From Palsa-504 sp050011155 (GTDB taxonomy: Bacteria; Actinomycetota; Actinomycetes; Streptosporangiales; Streptosporangiaceae): a stretch of 64,000 nucleotides of DNA. The notes beneath the pieces are model-generated. The model ran no database searches. It saw only the letters and a list, made by a program, of their open reading frames with translations, and was not told where the DNA came from. The DNA lies in the NCBI GenBank assembly GCA_050011155.1, contig JBEKJP010000024.1:6989-70988 (forward strand), in the 5' to 3' direction. The translations under genes and the position numbers were made by a program. Shown here piece after piece: positions 25,286 through 33,160 of this stretch (position 1 is its first letter; each line of letters opens with the position of its first letter).

Positions 25286-26263
25286 ATGCGCAGACGACGG
25301 GCCGGAAGACGGGCCGGAAGACGGGGGAGCTGGCCGCTGGCCGCCGGCCTGGCGGCGGGGGTCGCCCTCGACGCGCTGCTCGGCGACCCGCGCCGCGGTC
25401 ATCCAGTCGCCGTGTTCGGCCGCGCCGCCGCCGCGCTCGAGGCCCGCGACTACGCCGACAGCCGCCGCCGCGGCGCCGCCCACGCGGCCGCCTGCGTGCT
25501 GGCCGTGACCCTCCCGGCCGTGGCGCTGCATCGCCATACCCGCGGGCGGCCGCTGCTCAGGGTGGCGGCGGCCGCGCTCGCGGCCTGGGCCGTCACCGGT
25601 GCCCGTTCGCTACGCCATGAGGCCGAACGGGCCCGCTTCCCGCTCTCCCGCCACGATCTCGCCTCGGCTCGCGAGGTGCTCCCGAGCCTCTGCGGCCGTG
25701 ATCCGTCCCAGCTGGACGAGACGGAGATCGCCCGGGCGGTGATCGAGTCGGTCGCGGAGAATACGTCGGACGCCGTGGTGGCGCCGCTGCTGTGGGGGGC
25801 CGTCGCCGGGATACCCGGCCTGGTCGCGTACCGCGCGATCAACACCCTCGACGCGATGGTGGGGCACCATTCGGCCAGGTACGAGAACTTCGGCTGGGCC
25901 TCGGCCCGCTTGGACGACGCGGCCAACTGGGTTCCGGCCCGGGTCACCGCCGCGCTGACCGCGGCCTGCGCCCCCCTGGTGACCAGGGTTAACCCCGGAA
26001 AAGTCATCGATACGGTGCGCCGCGACGGCGGCCACCATCCCAGCCCCAACGCGGGCCGGTGCGAGGCCGCCTTCGCGGCCGCGCTCGGCGTGCGCCTCGG
26101 TGGTACGAACGTCTACGGTGGCGTGGCCGAGACGCGCCCTGGGCTGGGGGGTGGGCGCGTCTCGGATCCTGAGGACATCCGCCACGCGATCGTGCTCTCC
26201 AGGGCGGTGACCATATGCGCGACTGCCCTGGCGGTGCTGATTTCGGTCGTTACCGGCGCCTGA
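25286..26263 (+). CDS. cobD: Adenosylcobinamide-phosphate synthase
   Basis: 325 residues of the CobD/CbiB family: LDALLGDPRRGHPVAVFGRAAAALE near the N-terminus, ARAVIESVAENTSDAVVAPLLWG in the middle, YRAINTLDAMVGHHSARYENFG and DDAANWVPAR. It is a membrane enzyme that attaches aminopropanol phosphate to cobyric acid. Start ATG 25286 (MRRRRAG) places positive charges before the first helix. Pmp3/YqaE and cobQ follow on the same strand. Confidence 0.92.
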   Translation: MRRRRAGRRAGRRGSWPLAAGLAAGVALDALLGDPRRGHPVAVFGRAAAALEARDYADSRRRGAAHAAACVLAVTLPAVALHRHTRGRPLLRVAAAALAAWAVTGARSLRHEAERARFPLSRHDLASAREVLPSLCGRDPSQLDETEIARAVIESVAENTSDAVVAPLLWGAVAGIPGLVAYRAINTLDAMVGHHSARYENFGWASARLDDAANWVPARVTAALTAACAPLVTRVNPGKVIDTVRRDGGHHPSPNAGRCEAAFAAALGVRLGGTNVYGGVAETRPGLGGGRVSDPEDIRHAIVLSRAVTICATALAVLISVVTGA

Positions 26264-26328
26264 ACTGCCGATGCAAGTACCCGGTGGTGGTTTGTTAAAC
26301 ATCGCCCTGGCGTGGTACCGAAGGAAGC

Positions 26329-26508
26329 ATGAGCAAGTTCCTGCTGATCGTCTTGTGCTTCTTCTTCCCGTTCCTCGCGGTGCTGATCAAGTACGGGCCG
26401 TGCATGAAGGTGGTGTGGGCGATCCTGCTGCAGCTGATCGGCCACTTCCCCGGCGTGATCTACGGCATCTACCAGGTCACCCGCGAGCCGGACCGGCCGG
26501 CCTACTAG
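26329..26508 (+). CDS. YqaE/Pmp3-family small membrane protein
   Basis: 59 residues, MSKFLLIVLCFFFPFLAVLI then KYGPCMKVVWAILLQLIGHFPGVIYGIYQV. Two membrane helices and the FPFLAV / PGVIY pattern mark the Pmp3/YqaE family, whose members affect membrane potential and cation tolerance. AAGGAAG lies just before the ATG at 26329. It sits between cobD and cobQ with short gaps. It is below 60 codons and easy to miss. Confidence 0.88.
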   Translation: MSKFLLIVLCFFFPFLAVLIKYGPCMKVVWAILLQLIGHFPGVIYGIYQVTREPDRPAY

Positions 26509-26517
26509 CCTGCATCT

Positions 26518-28020
26518 GTGCGAGGGACGCTGCTGGTCGCCGGGACGGCGTCGGACGCGGGTAAGAGCGTGCTGGTAGCCGGCCTGTGCCGGTGGCTGGC
26601 TCGCCAGGGCGTGAAGGTGGCGCCGTTCAAAGCCCAGAACATGTCCCTGAACTCGTTCGTCACCTTGGACGGCGCCGAGATCGGCCGCGCCCAGGCCATG
26701 CAGGCCGCCGCGGCGGGCATCGAGCCGTCCGCCGACATGAACCCGGTGCTGCTCAAGCCGGGCAGCGACCGGCGTAGCCAGGTCGTCGTGCTCGGCCACC
26801 CCGAGACCGAGGCCGACGCGGTCGGCTACCGCGCGCACGCGCCCCGCCTGCGCCAGGTCGCGGTGGACAGCCTGAACCGGCTGCGGGACGCCTACGACGT
26901 GGTCATCTGCGAAGGGGCGGGCAGCCCGGCCGAGATCAACCTCCGGGAAACCGACGTGGCCAACATGGGCCTGGCCCGGGCGGCCGGCCTGCCGGTCATC
27001 CTGACCGGGGACATCGACCGCGGCGGGGTGTTCGCCGCCATGTACGGCACGCTCGCCCTGCTCGCGCCGGAAGACCAGGCGCTGATCTCCGGCTTCGTGA
27101 TCAACAAGTTCCGCGGCGCCCCGGAACTGCTGGCCAGCGGCCTGACCATGCTGCGCCAGCTCACCGGCCGCCCCGTCCTCGGCGTCCTGCCCTGGCAAGA
27201 AGGCCTCTGGCTCGACGCCGAGGACTCCCTGGATCTCCCCCCAACTACTCATAACTACTCGACTACGGCCGACTACACGCTGAGGGTGGCCGTGGTACGC
27301 CTGCCGCGGATCAGCAACTTCACCGACGCGGACGCGCTGGCGGCCGAGCCTGGTGTCCTGGTCCGCTTCGCCACCAGCCCGGCCGACCTGGCCGACGCGG
27401 ATCTGGTGGTGCTGCCCGGAACCCGGGCCACCGTCTCCGACCTGGCCTGGCTACACGACCGCGGCCTGGCCGCCGCGGTCACCGAACGCGTCCGGGCCGG
27501 ACGCCCCGTGCTCGGCATCTGCGGCGGCTACCAGATGCTGGCCAGCCAGATCGACGACCCGGTGGAGTCGCGCCGCGGGACGGTCAGCGGGCTCGGCCTG
27601 CTGCCGGTCCGGGTCCGGTTCGGCCCGGACAAGATCCTCGGCCGCCCGCGGGGGAGCGCGCTGGGCGCGCCGGTGGCCGGGTACGAGATCCACCACGGCG
27701 TCGCCGAGATCACCGATCCGGCCGTCGAGCCGTTCCTGGATGGCTGCCGGCGCGGCGCGCTGTGGGGCACCAGCTGGCACGGCGCCCTGGAGAACGACCA
27801 GTTCAGGCGGGCATTCCTGGGCGAGGTGGCAGCGCTGGCCGGCCGCGACTTCCGGCCTGCGCCTGACACCAGCTTCGCTGCCATCCGGGAGGCGCGCCTC
27901 GACGTACTCGGCGACCTGGTGGCCGAGCACCTGGACACCGAGGCGCTGACCCGGCTGATTGAGCACGGGCCGATGCCCGGTTTGCCCGCACTTGTCACAT
28001 CTCTCAATCACTATCGGTAA
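26518..28020 (+). CDS. cobQ: Cobyric acid synthase (glutamine-hydrolysing)
   Basis: 500 residues. N-terminal MRGTLLVAGTASDAGKSVLVAGL is the ATP-binding P-loop of CobQ; PFKAQNMSLNSFVT is diagnostic. The C-terminal glutamine amidotransferase has the nucleophile Cys in VLGICGGYQML and a late His in GTSWHGALEN. It amidates four side chains of adenosylcobyrinate diamide. Start GTG 26518. It is downstream of cobD, but no cobalamin riboswitch is seen before this pair. Confidence 0.94.
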   Translation: MRGTLLVAGTASDAGKSVLVAGLCRWLARQGVKVAPFKAQNMSLNSFVTLDGAEIGRAQAMQAAAAGIEPSADMNPVLLKPGSDRRSQVVVLGHPETEADAVGYRAHAPRLRQVAVDSLNRLRDAYDVVICEGAGSPAEINLRETDVANMGLARAAGLPVILTGDIDRGGVFAAMYGTLALLAPEDQALISGFVINKFRGAPELLASGLTMLRQLTGRPVLGVLPWQEGLWLDAEDSLDLPPTTHNYSTTADYTLRVAVVRLPRISNFTDADALAAEPGVLVRFATSPADLADADLVVLPGTRATVSDLAWLHDRGLAAAVTERVRAGRPVLGICGGYQMLASQIDDPVESRRGTVSGLGLLPVRVRFGPDKILGRPRGSALGAPVAGYEIHHGVAEITDPAVEPFLDGCRRGALWGTSWHGALENDQFRRAFLGEVAALAGRDFRPAPDTSFAAIREARLDVLGDLVAEHLDTEALTRLIEHGPMPGLPALVTSLNHYR

Positions 28021-28030
28021 GGTCTGATTC

Positions 28031-28450
28031 ATGCCCGACAAGGTGCTCTACACCGCACAGGCCACGTCGACGGGGGACGGCCGCAACGGCCACGTCGTTT
28101 CGTCGGACCAGCGCCTCGACCTCGACCTCGCCCTGCCCCCGGAGATGGGCGGCAGCGGCAACGGCACCAACCCCGAGCAGCTGTTCGCGGCCGGGTATTC
28201 GGCCTGCTTCCACAGCGCGCTGCGGGTCGTGGCCCACCGGGCCGGCGTGAAACCCGGCGAGTCGACCGTGTCCGCCGAGGTCGGCATCGGCCCCGAGGGT
28301 GACGCCTTCGGCCTGGCGGTCACGCTGATCATCAGCATTCCCGGGCTCGAGCGGGAACAGGTGCGGGAGCTGGCCGAGGCGGCGCACCAGGTGTGCCCGT
28401 ACTCCCGGGCAACCCGCGGCAACATCAGCGTGGAGCTGCGCGTTCCCTGA
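28031..28450 (+). CDS. ohr: Organic hydroperoxide resistance protein
   Basis: 139 residues of the Ohr/OsmC fold with two redox cysteines: C60 in AGYSACFHSAL and C122 in HQVCPYSRAT. GGSGNGTNPEQLFAAGY is the Ohr-specific stretch. Ohr reduces organic peroxides using lipoylated proteins. It starts 10 bp after cobQ but probably has its own role; no OhrR regulator is adjacent. Confidence 0.92.
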   Translation: MPDKVLYTAQATSTGDGRNGHVVSSDQRLDLDLALPPEMGGSGNGTNPEQLFAAGYSACFHSALRVVAHRAGVKPGESTVSAEVGIGPEGDAFGLAVTLIISIPGLEREQVRELAEAAHQVCPYSRATRGNISVELRVP

Positions 28451-28478
28451 GGCCAGCGGCTGAGTTACGCTCGGCAGC

Positions 28479-28961
28479 ATGGATCTCGCCGCCATCGAAG
28501 CCGAACGAGGCCGGCTGCACGCCGCGTATATTTCCGAGGACCGCCCGGCCAGCAGCGCGCGCGGCATCCACCACACCGCGCTGCTCAGCTCCGACGTGGA
28601 GCGGACGATCCGCTTCTACCAGGGCATCCTGGAGTTCCCGCTGACCGAGATCATCGAGAACCGCGACTACGAGGGCTCCAACCACTTCTTCTTCGATGTC
28701 GGTAACGGCAACCTGCTGGCCTTCTTTGATTTTCCCGGCCTCGACCTGGCCCAGTACGCCGAAGTCCTGGGCGGCCTGCACCACCTGGCTATCTCGGTAT
28801 CGGCGGAAAAGTGGGCCGCGCTGCGCGGCAACCTCGACGCCGCCGGCGTCGAGTACCTGGAGGAAAGCGGCACCAGCCTCTACTTCCGCGACCCCGACGG
28901 CGCCCGCCTCGAACTCCTCGCCGACCCCCTCGGCGAAATGTACGGCCAGCACGTCCTCTAA
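28479..28961 (+). CDS. VOC-family (glyoxalase/dioxygenase fold) protein
   Basis: 160 residues forming two beta-alpha-beta-beta-beta units: GIHHTALLSSDVERTIRFYQGIL, then LGGLHHLAISVS and SLYFRDPDGARLELLAD. H32, H101 and E140 (approximate) are the usual metal ligands. The substrate is unknown. Its stop region overlaps the beginning of the ADP-ribosylglycohydrolase coding frame, which has no start codon of its own (see findings). Confidence 0.85.
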   Translation: MDLAAIEAERGRLHAAYISEDRPASSARGIHHTALLSSDVERTIRFYQGILEFPLTEIIENRDYEGSNHFFFDVGNGNLLAFFDFPGLDLAQYAEVLGGLHHLAISVSAEKWAALRGNLDAAGVEYLEESGTSLYFRDPDGARLELLADPLGEMYGQHVL

Positions 28962-28965
28962 CGGG

Positions 28966-29979
28966 TCCGCGATCACCTCCGAGGCCCGCGCCCGGGGCGC
29001 GCTGTACGGGCTGGCGATCGGGGACGCGCTCGGCATGCCCACCCAGATGCTCTCGCGCGCGCGGATCCGCGACCGCTGGGGCGACCTGCTGACCGGCTTC
29101 GAGGCCGCCCCGCCCGGTCATCCCATCGCCGTCGGCATGCCCGCCGGCGCGGTCACCGACGACACCGAGCAAGCCGTTCTGCTCGGAAAGCTGCTGGTCA
29201 GCGGACACGGAATCATCGAACCGAACGACCTCGCCGCAGCCCTGGTCCACTGGGAGCGCGACATGGCCGAACGTGGCTCCCTGGACCTCCTCGGCCCCTC
29301 CACCAAGCGCGCCGTGGCCGCCGTCCTGGCCGGTACCCCGCCCGAGCAGGCCGGCTCGGCCGGCACCACCAATGGCGCCGCCATGCGGATAGCTCCCGTC
29401 GGCATCGCCGTCCCTCCGGACAACCTGCCGACGCTGGTCGACCAGGTGGTGATGGCGAGCCACGTCACCCACAACACGGGAATCGCGCTGGCCGGCGCGG
29501 CCGCCGTGGCCGCCGCGGTAAGCGCGAGCGTCTCCGGCGCCGGGGCCGCGCAGGCCACGGCGCTCGCCGTCGAGGCGGCACGCATCGCGGCCGAGCGCGG
29601 CCACTGGGCCGCCGGCGCCGACGTCGCGGCCCGCATCGAATGGGCAACCGGCCTGGTCGCGGGACGGCCGGAAACCGAGGCGGCCGAGCTCATCTACGCG
29701 CTGGTGGGCACCAGCCTGGCCACCCAGGAGTCGGTTCCCGCCGCGTTCGCCGTGCTGGCCGCGGTCCCGGACGATCCATGGCGCGCCTGCCTGCTGGCCG
29801 CCTCGCTCGGCGGCGACTGCGACACGATCGCGGCCATGGCCGGCGCGATCACCGGCGCCTGCCACGGCATCGCCGCCTTCCCGGCCGCCGCCATCGCCGT
29901 CATCGACGCCCAGCGGCTAGGCCTCGCCCCGCTCGCCGACGACCTGCTCGCCCTGCGCGCATTCGGCTGGTCCGGGTGA
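28966..29979 (+). CDS. ADP-ribosylglycohydrolase family protein
   Basis: About 335 residues. ARGALYGLAIGDALGMPTQ is the family N-terminus; AVTDDTEQAVLLGKLL and SLGGDCDTIAAMAGAITGA carry the metal-binding acidic residues (TDDTE and GDCDT). The family removes ADP-ribose from proteins or small molecules. There is no ATG, GTG or TTG between the VOC stop and the conserved block. The only in-frame starts lie deep in the VOC gene (ATG 28696), or at 29035 after conserved residues. I give the beginning of the domain. The pfkB gene overlaps its stop by 4 bp. Confidence 0.85.
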   Translation, partial: SAITSEARARGALYGLAIGDALGMPTQMLSRARIRDRWGDLLTGFEAAPPGHPIAVGMPAGAVTDDTEQAVLLGKLLVSGHGIIEPNDLAAALVHWERDMAERGSLDLLGPSTKRAVAAVLAGTPPEQAGSAGTTNGAAMRIAPVGIAVPPDNLPTLVDQVVMASHVTHNTGIALAGAAAVAAAVSASVSGAGAAQATALAVEAARIAAERGHWAAGADVAARIEWATGLVAGRPETEAAELIYALVGTSLATQESVPAAFAVLAAVPDDPWRACLLAASLGGDCDTIAAMAGAITGACHGIAAFPAAAIAVIDAQRLGLAPLADDLLALRAFGWSG

Positions 29980-30935
29980 ACAGGCCGATCCGCCGTCTCG
30001 TCTTCGCCGGCGAGGCCATCGTCGACCTGGTCATGCAGGTGCCCGCGCTGCCCGTACGCGGCGGCGACATGCTCGCGGACTCGGCCGCCATCGAGGTAGG
30101 CGGCGGGTTCAACATCATGGCCGCGGCCGTCAGGCAGGGACTGCCCGTCGTCTACGCGGGCGGCCACGGTACCGGGCCATGGGGCGACAAGGTGCGCGCG
30201 GCCCTGGCCGCCGAAGGCATCCGGCCGCTCCGCACGCCCGACCCGCACCGCGACACCGGCTTCGACGTGACGCTGGTCGAGGCGGACGGCGAACGGACGT
30301 TCGTCACCGCGCTGGGCGCCGAGTCGCTGCGTGAGCCGGACGCCTGGGACCTGGTCCGGCTCAGGGCCGGGGACGCGGTTTACGTCTCGGGCTACGGCCT
30401 CGTCCCGGCCGGGCCGGGACCTGTCCTCGGCGCCTGGGCGGCCAGCCTGCCGCCGGATGTCCTGCTGTTCGCCGATCCCGGCCCGCTGGTCGCGGACATT
30501 CCCGGGGACGTCCTCGAACCGGTGCTGGCCCGCTGTGACTGGTGGAGCTGCAACCGGCGCGAGGCCGCCCTGCTCACCGGCAGCGATGACCCGGCCGAGG
30601 CGGCCCGCCGCCTGGTGCGCCGGTCGGGCCGGGCCGATGTCATGGTCCGGACCGGGCCGGACGGCTGCGTGCTGGCCATGCGGGTGCCCGGACCCGGAAA
30701 CAGCGTCGGCTACCGCCTGTCGCTGAGTCATGTCGCGGCGCCCGCCGTGACCGCGGTCGACGCCACCGGCGCGGGCGACGCCCACTCCGGGGTGTTCCTG
30801 GCCGGCCTGGCCGCCGGGCTGACCACCGGCGAGGCCGCCCGCCGGGCCAACGCGGCCGCCGCGCTGGCCGTCACCCGGTCCGGTCCGGCCACCTCGCCCA
30901 CCCGGGCCGAACTCGACCGGTTCCTCGCCTTCTAA
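29976..30935 (+). CDS. PfkB-family sugar or nucleoside kinase
   Basis: 319 residues from GTG 29976, which overlaps the stop of the preceding gene (GTGA). The N-terminal VGGGFNIMAAAVRQGLPV and the C-terminal AVDATGAGDAHSGVFLAGL (catalytic Asp and anion hole) are PfkB signatures. Coupling to an ADP-ribosylglycohydrolase suggests that it phosphorylates a ribose or nucleoside freed by that enzyme. The substrate is inference. Confidence 0.88.
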   Translation: MNRPIRRLVFAGEAIVDLVMQVPALPVRGGDMLADSAAIEVGGGFNIMAAAVRQGLPVVYAGGHGTGPWGDKVRAALAAEGIRPLRTPDPHRDTGFDVTLVEADGERTFVTALGAESLREPDAWDLVRLRAGDAVYVSGYGLVPAGPGPVLGAWAASLPPDVLLFADPGPLVADIPGDVLEPVLARCDWWSCNRREAALLTGSDDPAEAARRLVRRSGRADVMVRTGPDGCVLAMRVPGPGNSVGYRLSLSHVAAPAVTAVDATGAGDAHSGVFLAGLAAGLTTGEAARRANAAAALAVTRSGPATSPTRAELDRFLAF

Positions 30936-31642
30936 CCGCCTCCGCCGCCCCCCGGAGCGGGCTTGGGCTTGGGCTTGGGCTGGTAGACCACCGTGACCGA
31001 GAGGTCGCCCGGCTCCGCCACGATCTGGGTGGTCAGCGCGACCTTGCTGGTCACCGTCACGGTCACCTCCACGAACCCGTCGGTCGCCAGGGAGCCGGAC
31101 GCCGGCGCGACGCTGACCTTGCCGGCCTTGGCGGTGACCCGTACCGTGTACTGCGCGACGGGCCCGTTGGCCGCCGTGAGCACGAAGAACCCGCTGGCCG
31201 GCTGGCCGGCCTTCGATGTGAGTATCAGCTCGTCCGGCGCTACCAGCAGGTAGCCCGGGGCGGGCGAACTGGACGCCGACGGCGACGCGGATGTCGTCGG
31301 CGAGGCGGGCGGCGTCCGCTTTCCCGGCGGGGAGGCCGAGCCGGACTTGCCCGCGGGCGCCGACGGTGTGGGGTGGGCCGGGGTGGTGCGGGCCGGGGAC
31401 GGCGGCGGGCTGGTGCTGGCCGGGCTGGTGCGGGCCGGGCCGGTGCTGGCCGGGCCGGTGCTGGAGGGCGGGGCGGGTATGGCCGCGCCCAGCCCGGTCC
31501 CGGCGGCCAGGGGCCGGTGCGCGCCGCCGCCCGCCGTCAGGACGATGGTGATCCCGGCCGACACCACCAGCGCCGTGAGCATGGCCATCGCCAAGACCAG
31601 GCCAGGATGCCGGGGCGTGCGCAGCCACCAGCGGTCCTTCAT
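30932..31642 (-). CDS. Membrane-anchored protein with Pro/Ser/Thr linker and beta domain
   Basis: 236 residues. One helix near 16-37 (LVLAMAMLTALVVSAGITIVL) is followed by about 95 residues of Pro/Ser/Thr/Ala repeats (TGPASTGPARTSPASTSPPP) and a C-terminal beta-rich domain (LILTSKAGQPASGFFVLTAANG ... VVYQPKPKPKP). The tail KPKPKPAPGGGGGG may bind the wall or the membrane. It overlaps the end of the PfkB gene by 4 bp on the opposite strand. Function unknown. Confidence 0.75.
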   Translation of the reverse strand: MKDRWWLRTPRHPGLVLAMAMLTALVVSAGITIVLTAGGGAHRPLAAGTGLGAAIPAPPSSTGPASTGPARTSPASTSPPPSPARTTPAHPTPSAPAGKSGSASPPGKRTPPASPTTSASPSASSSPAPGYLLVAPDELILTSKAGQPASGFFVLTAANGPVAQYTVRVTAKAGKVSVAPASGSLATDGFVEVTVTVTSKVALTTQIVAEPGDLSVTVVYQPKPKPKPAPGGGGGG

Positions 31643-31715
31643 GACCCAACCGTAATTCGGGCCTACCCCGGACTCGGGCAGAACGGCACATCGGATATCA
31701 GAACGACATAACTAG

Positions 31716-33059
31716 CTATCCAGGGGCGGCGCTGGTGGGGCTGGAGCCGGGATTGGATGGGGAAACGCTGGGCGCGGGCGGGCTGTACGTGAACGTGGGC
31801 CGGGTCGACGGGGTCGACGCCACGGGAGTGGCGGGATGAGACGGGGACGGGCGCGCCTTGGCCGACGTGGACGAAGGGGCCGGCGCCGCCGGCGCGGTGC
31901 TGCCGCTGACAGTGGCTACGGCGCTGATGGTCGGCTGTGCGTCGATCGGCACCCCGCCGGCCGTCCCGGTCCTGCTGGGTACCGCGCCGCTGCTCGCGGC
32001 CGCCGCCGACTGGCTCGCTGGCCGAGACCCCGAGGCCGCCGGGGACTGGGGATGCCCGCCGGTGAGCGCGATGGCCGCGACGATCCCGGTGGCCGCGATC
32101 GCGATCACGACGCCGGCTACCGCCGCCGTCGTGCCGGACAGCGCCAGTACCCGCCGCCGGGGCGGCTTGATCGGCTCGGGGAAGCCGTTGGGCCGGAACG
32201 GCCCCGCCCGCTGCGTCACCTCGCGCCGGTAGGCCAGCGCACCCGGACTAGAACTCGTGCAGAGCTGCAGGACCTCGTCGCGCAGCTCGAGCGGCGGCCC
32301 GAACGGCGGGACCATGCCCTGCTCCGTGGCCGGCCACAGCATGCGGTCTATCCGGCCGGCGCAGATGTCGCACTGGTCGATGTGCCGGTCGATCTGCTTG
32401 CGGTCCGGCGGGGTCAGCTCGCCGTCCCAGCCGTCGAGCAGCATGTCCAGGTCGGGGCAGGCCTGTCGGCCGGTCCGGGCCACCAGCAGCGCCCCGAGCG
32501 CGCGTTCCAGCCTGCCGCGGGCCCGGGCGGCCAGGTCGTGCGCCTGATTACGCGGCACGCCGAGCACCGCCGCCAAGTCGGCGCCGTGCAGGTCGTGCCG
32601 CAGATCGAGCTCGATGACCTCGCGTTCGGCCGGGTTCAGGCCGTCCAGCGCGGTGCGGACGAACTCGCGCAGCTCGGCCTGGCCGGCCGCGGTCCCCATG
32701 TCAGCGTACGAGCCCGTGTCGGCGTATGAGCCCGTGTCGGCGTATGAGCCCGTGTCGGCGTACGGCTCATCGGGATCCTCGGTCTCCGCTAGGCCGGGCT
32801 CCGCCCCGTCCAGCCGCAGCTGGCATTCGTTGCGGGCCACCGCGTAGAGCCAGGGCCGCAGCTTGCGCGGGTCGCCTAGGCTGCCGAGCCGGGAGGCGCC
32901 GGTGACGAACGTGTCCTGGACCGTGTCCGAGGCGTCGTCTGGATCACCCAGCATCCAGTGGCAGTAACCGTACAGGGACCCGGCGTATACGTCGTAGGCG
33001 TCGGCCAAGCCGGCTAGGTCGCCTGCCGCGATGGCCGCGACGATCTCCCGGTCATCCAT
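31716..33059 (-). CDS. ECF-type sigma factor with built-in zinc motif and membrane segment
   Basis: 447 residues. Region 2: residues 1-85 (CHWMLGDPDDASDTVQDTFV, RPWLYAVARNECQ); region 4: residues 135-200 (LNPAEREVIELDLRHDLHGADLAAVLG). After this comes an anti-sigma-like zinc motif HIDQCDIC near 225-232, one membrane helix near 308-332 and a long Pro/Ser/Thr-rich tail. So the sigma factor and an anti-sigma-like anchor are one chain. A four-unit YADTGS repeat joins regions 2 and 4. Confidence 0.85.
   Translation of the reverse strand: MDDREIVAAIAAGDLAGLADAYDVYAGSLYGYCHWMLGDPDDASDTVQDTFVTGASRLGSLGDPRKLRPWLYAVARNECQLRLDGAEPGLAETEDPDEPYADTGSYADTGSYADTGSYADMGTAAGQAELREFVRTALDGLNPAEREVIELDLRHDLHGADLAAVLGVPRNQAHDLAARARGRLERALGALLVARTGRQACPDLDMLLDGWDGELTPPDRKQIDRHIDQCDICAGRIDRMLWPATEQGMVPPFGPPLELRDEVLQLCTSSSPGALAYRREVTQRAGPFRPNGFPEPIKPPRRRVLALSGTTAAVAGVVIAIAATGIVAAIALTGGHPQSPAASGSRPASQSAAAASSGAVPSRTGTAGGVPIDAQPTISAVATVSGSTAPAAPAPSSTSAKARPSPSHPATPVASTPSTRPTFTYSPPAPSVSPSNPGSSPTSAAPG
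32699..32768. repeat. 18-bp tandem repeat inside the sigma gene
   Basis: The unit GTATGAGCCCGTGTCGGC occurs about four times with single changes, encoding YADTGS on the minus strand. Unit loss or gain keeps the frame. It sits exactly in the linker between sigma regions 2 and 4. Confidence 0.85.
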
Positions 33060-33160
33060 GCCCCAAACCGTAGTTGAATCGCCAGCTAAGAGACGCCAAT
33101 GTCGGCGAATTCGGCCTGATGTCGCCGCGATCTGCCCCGGACTGGCACCCTGCTTGCACC

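Noticed and set aside
29694..31691. 665-codon minus-strand frame across pfkB and the next gene
   Set aside because: It crosses two well-supported genes, and its sequence is low-complexity Gly/Arg/Pro without motifs.
32699..32768. CRISPR-like short repeats
   Set aside because: The units are directly adjacent without spacers and encode an in-frame YADTGS repeat.
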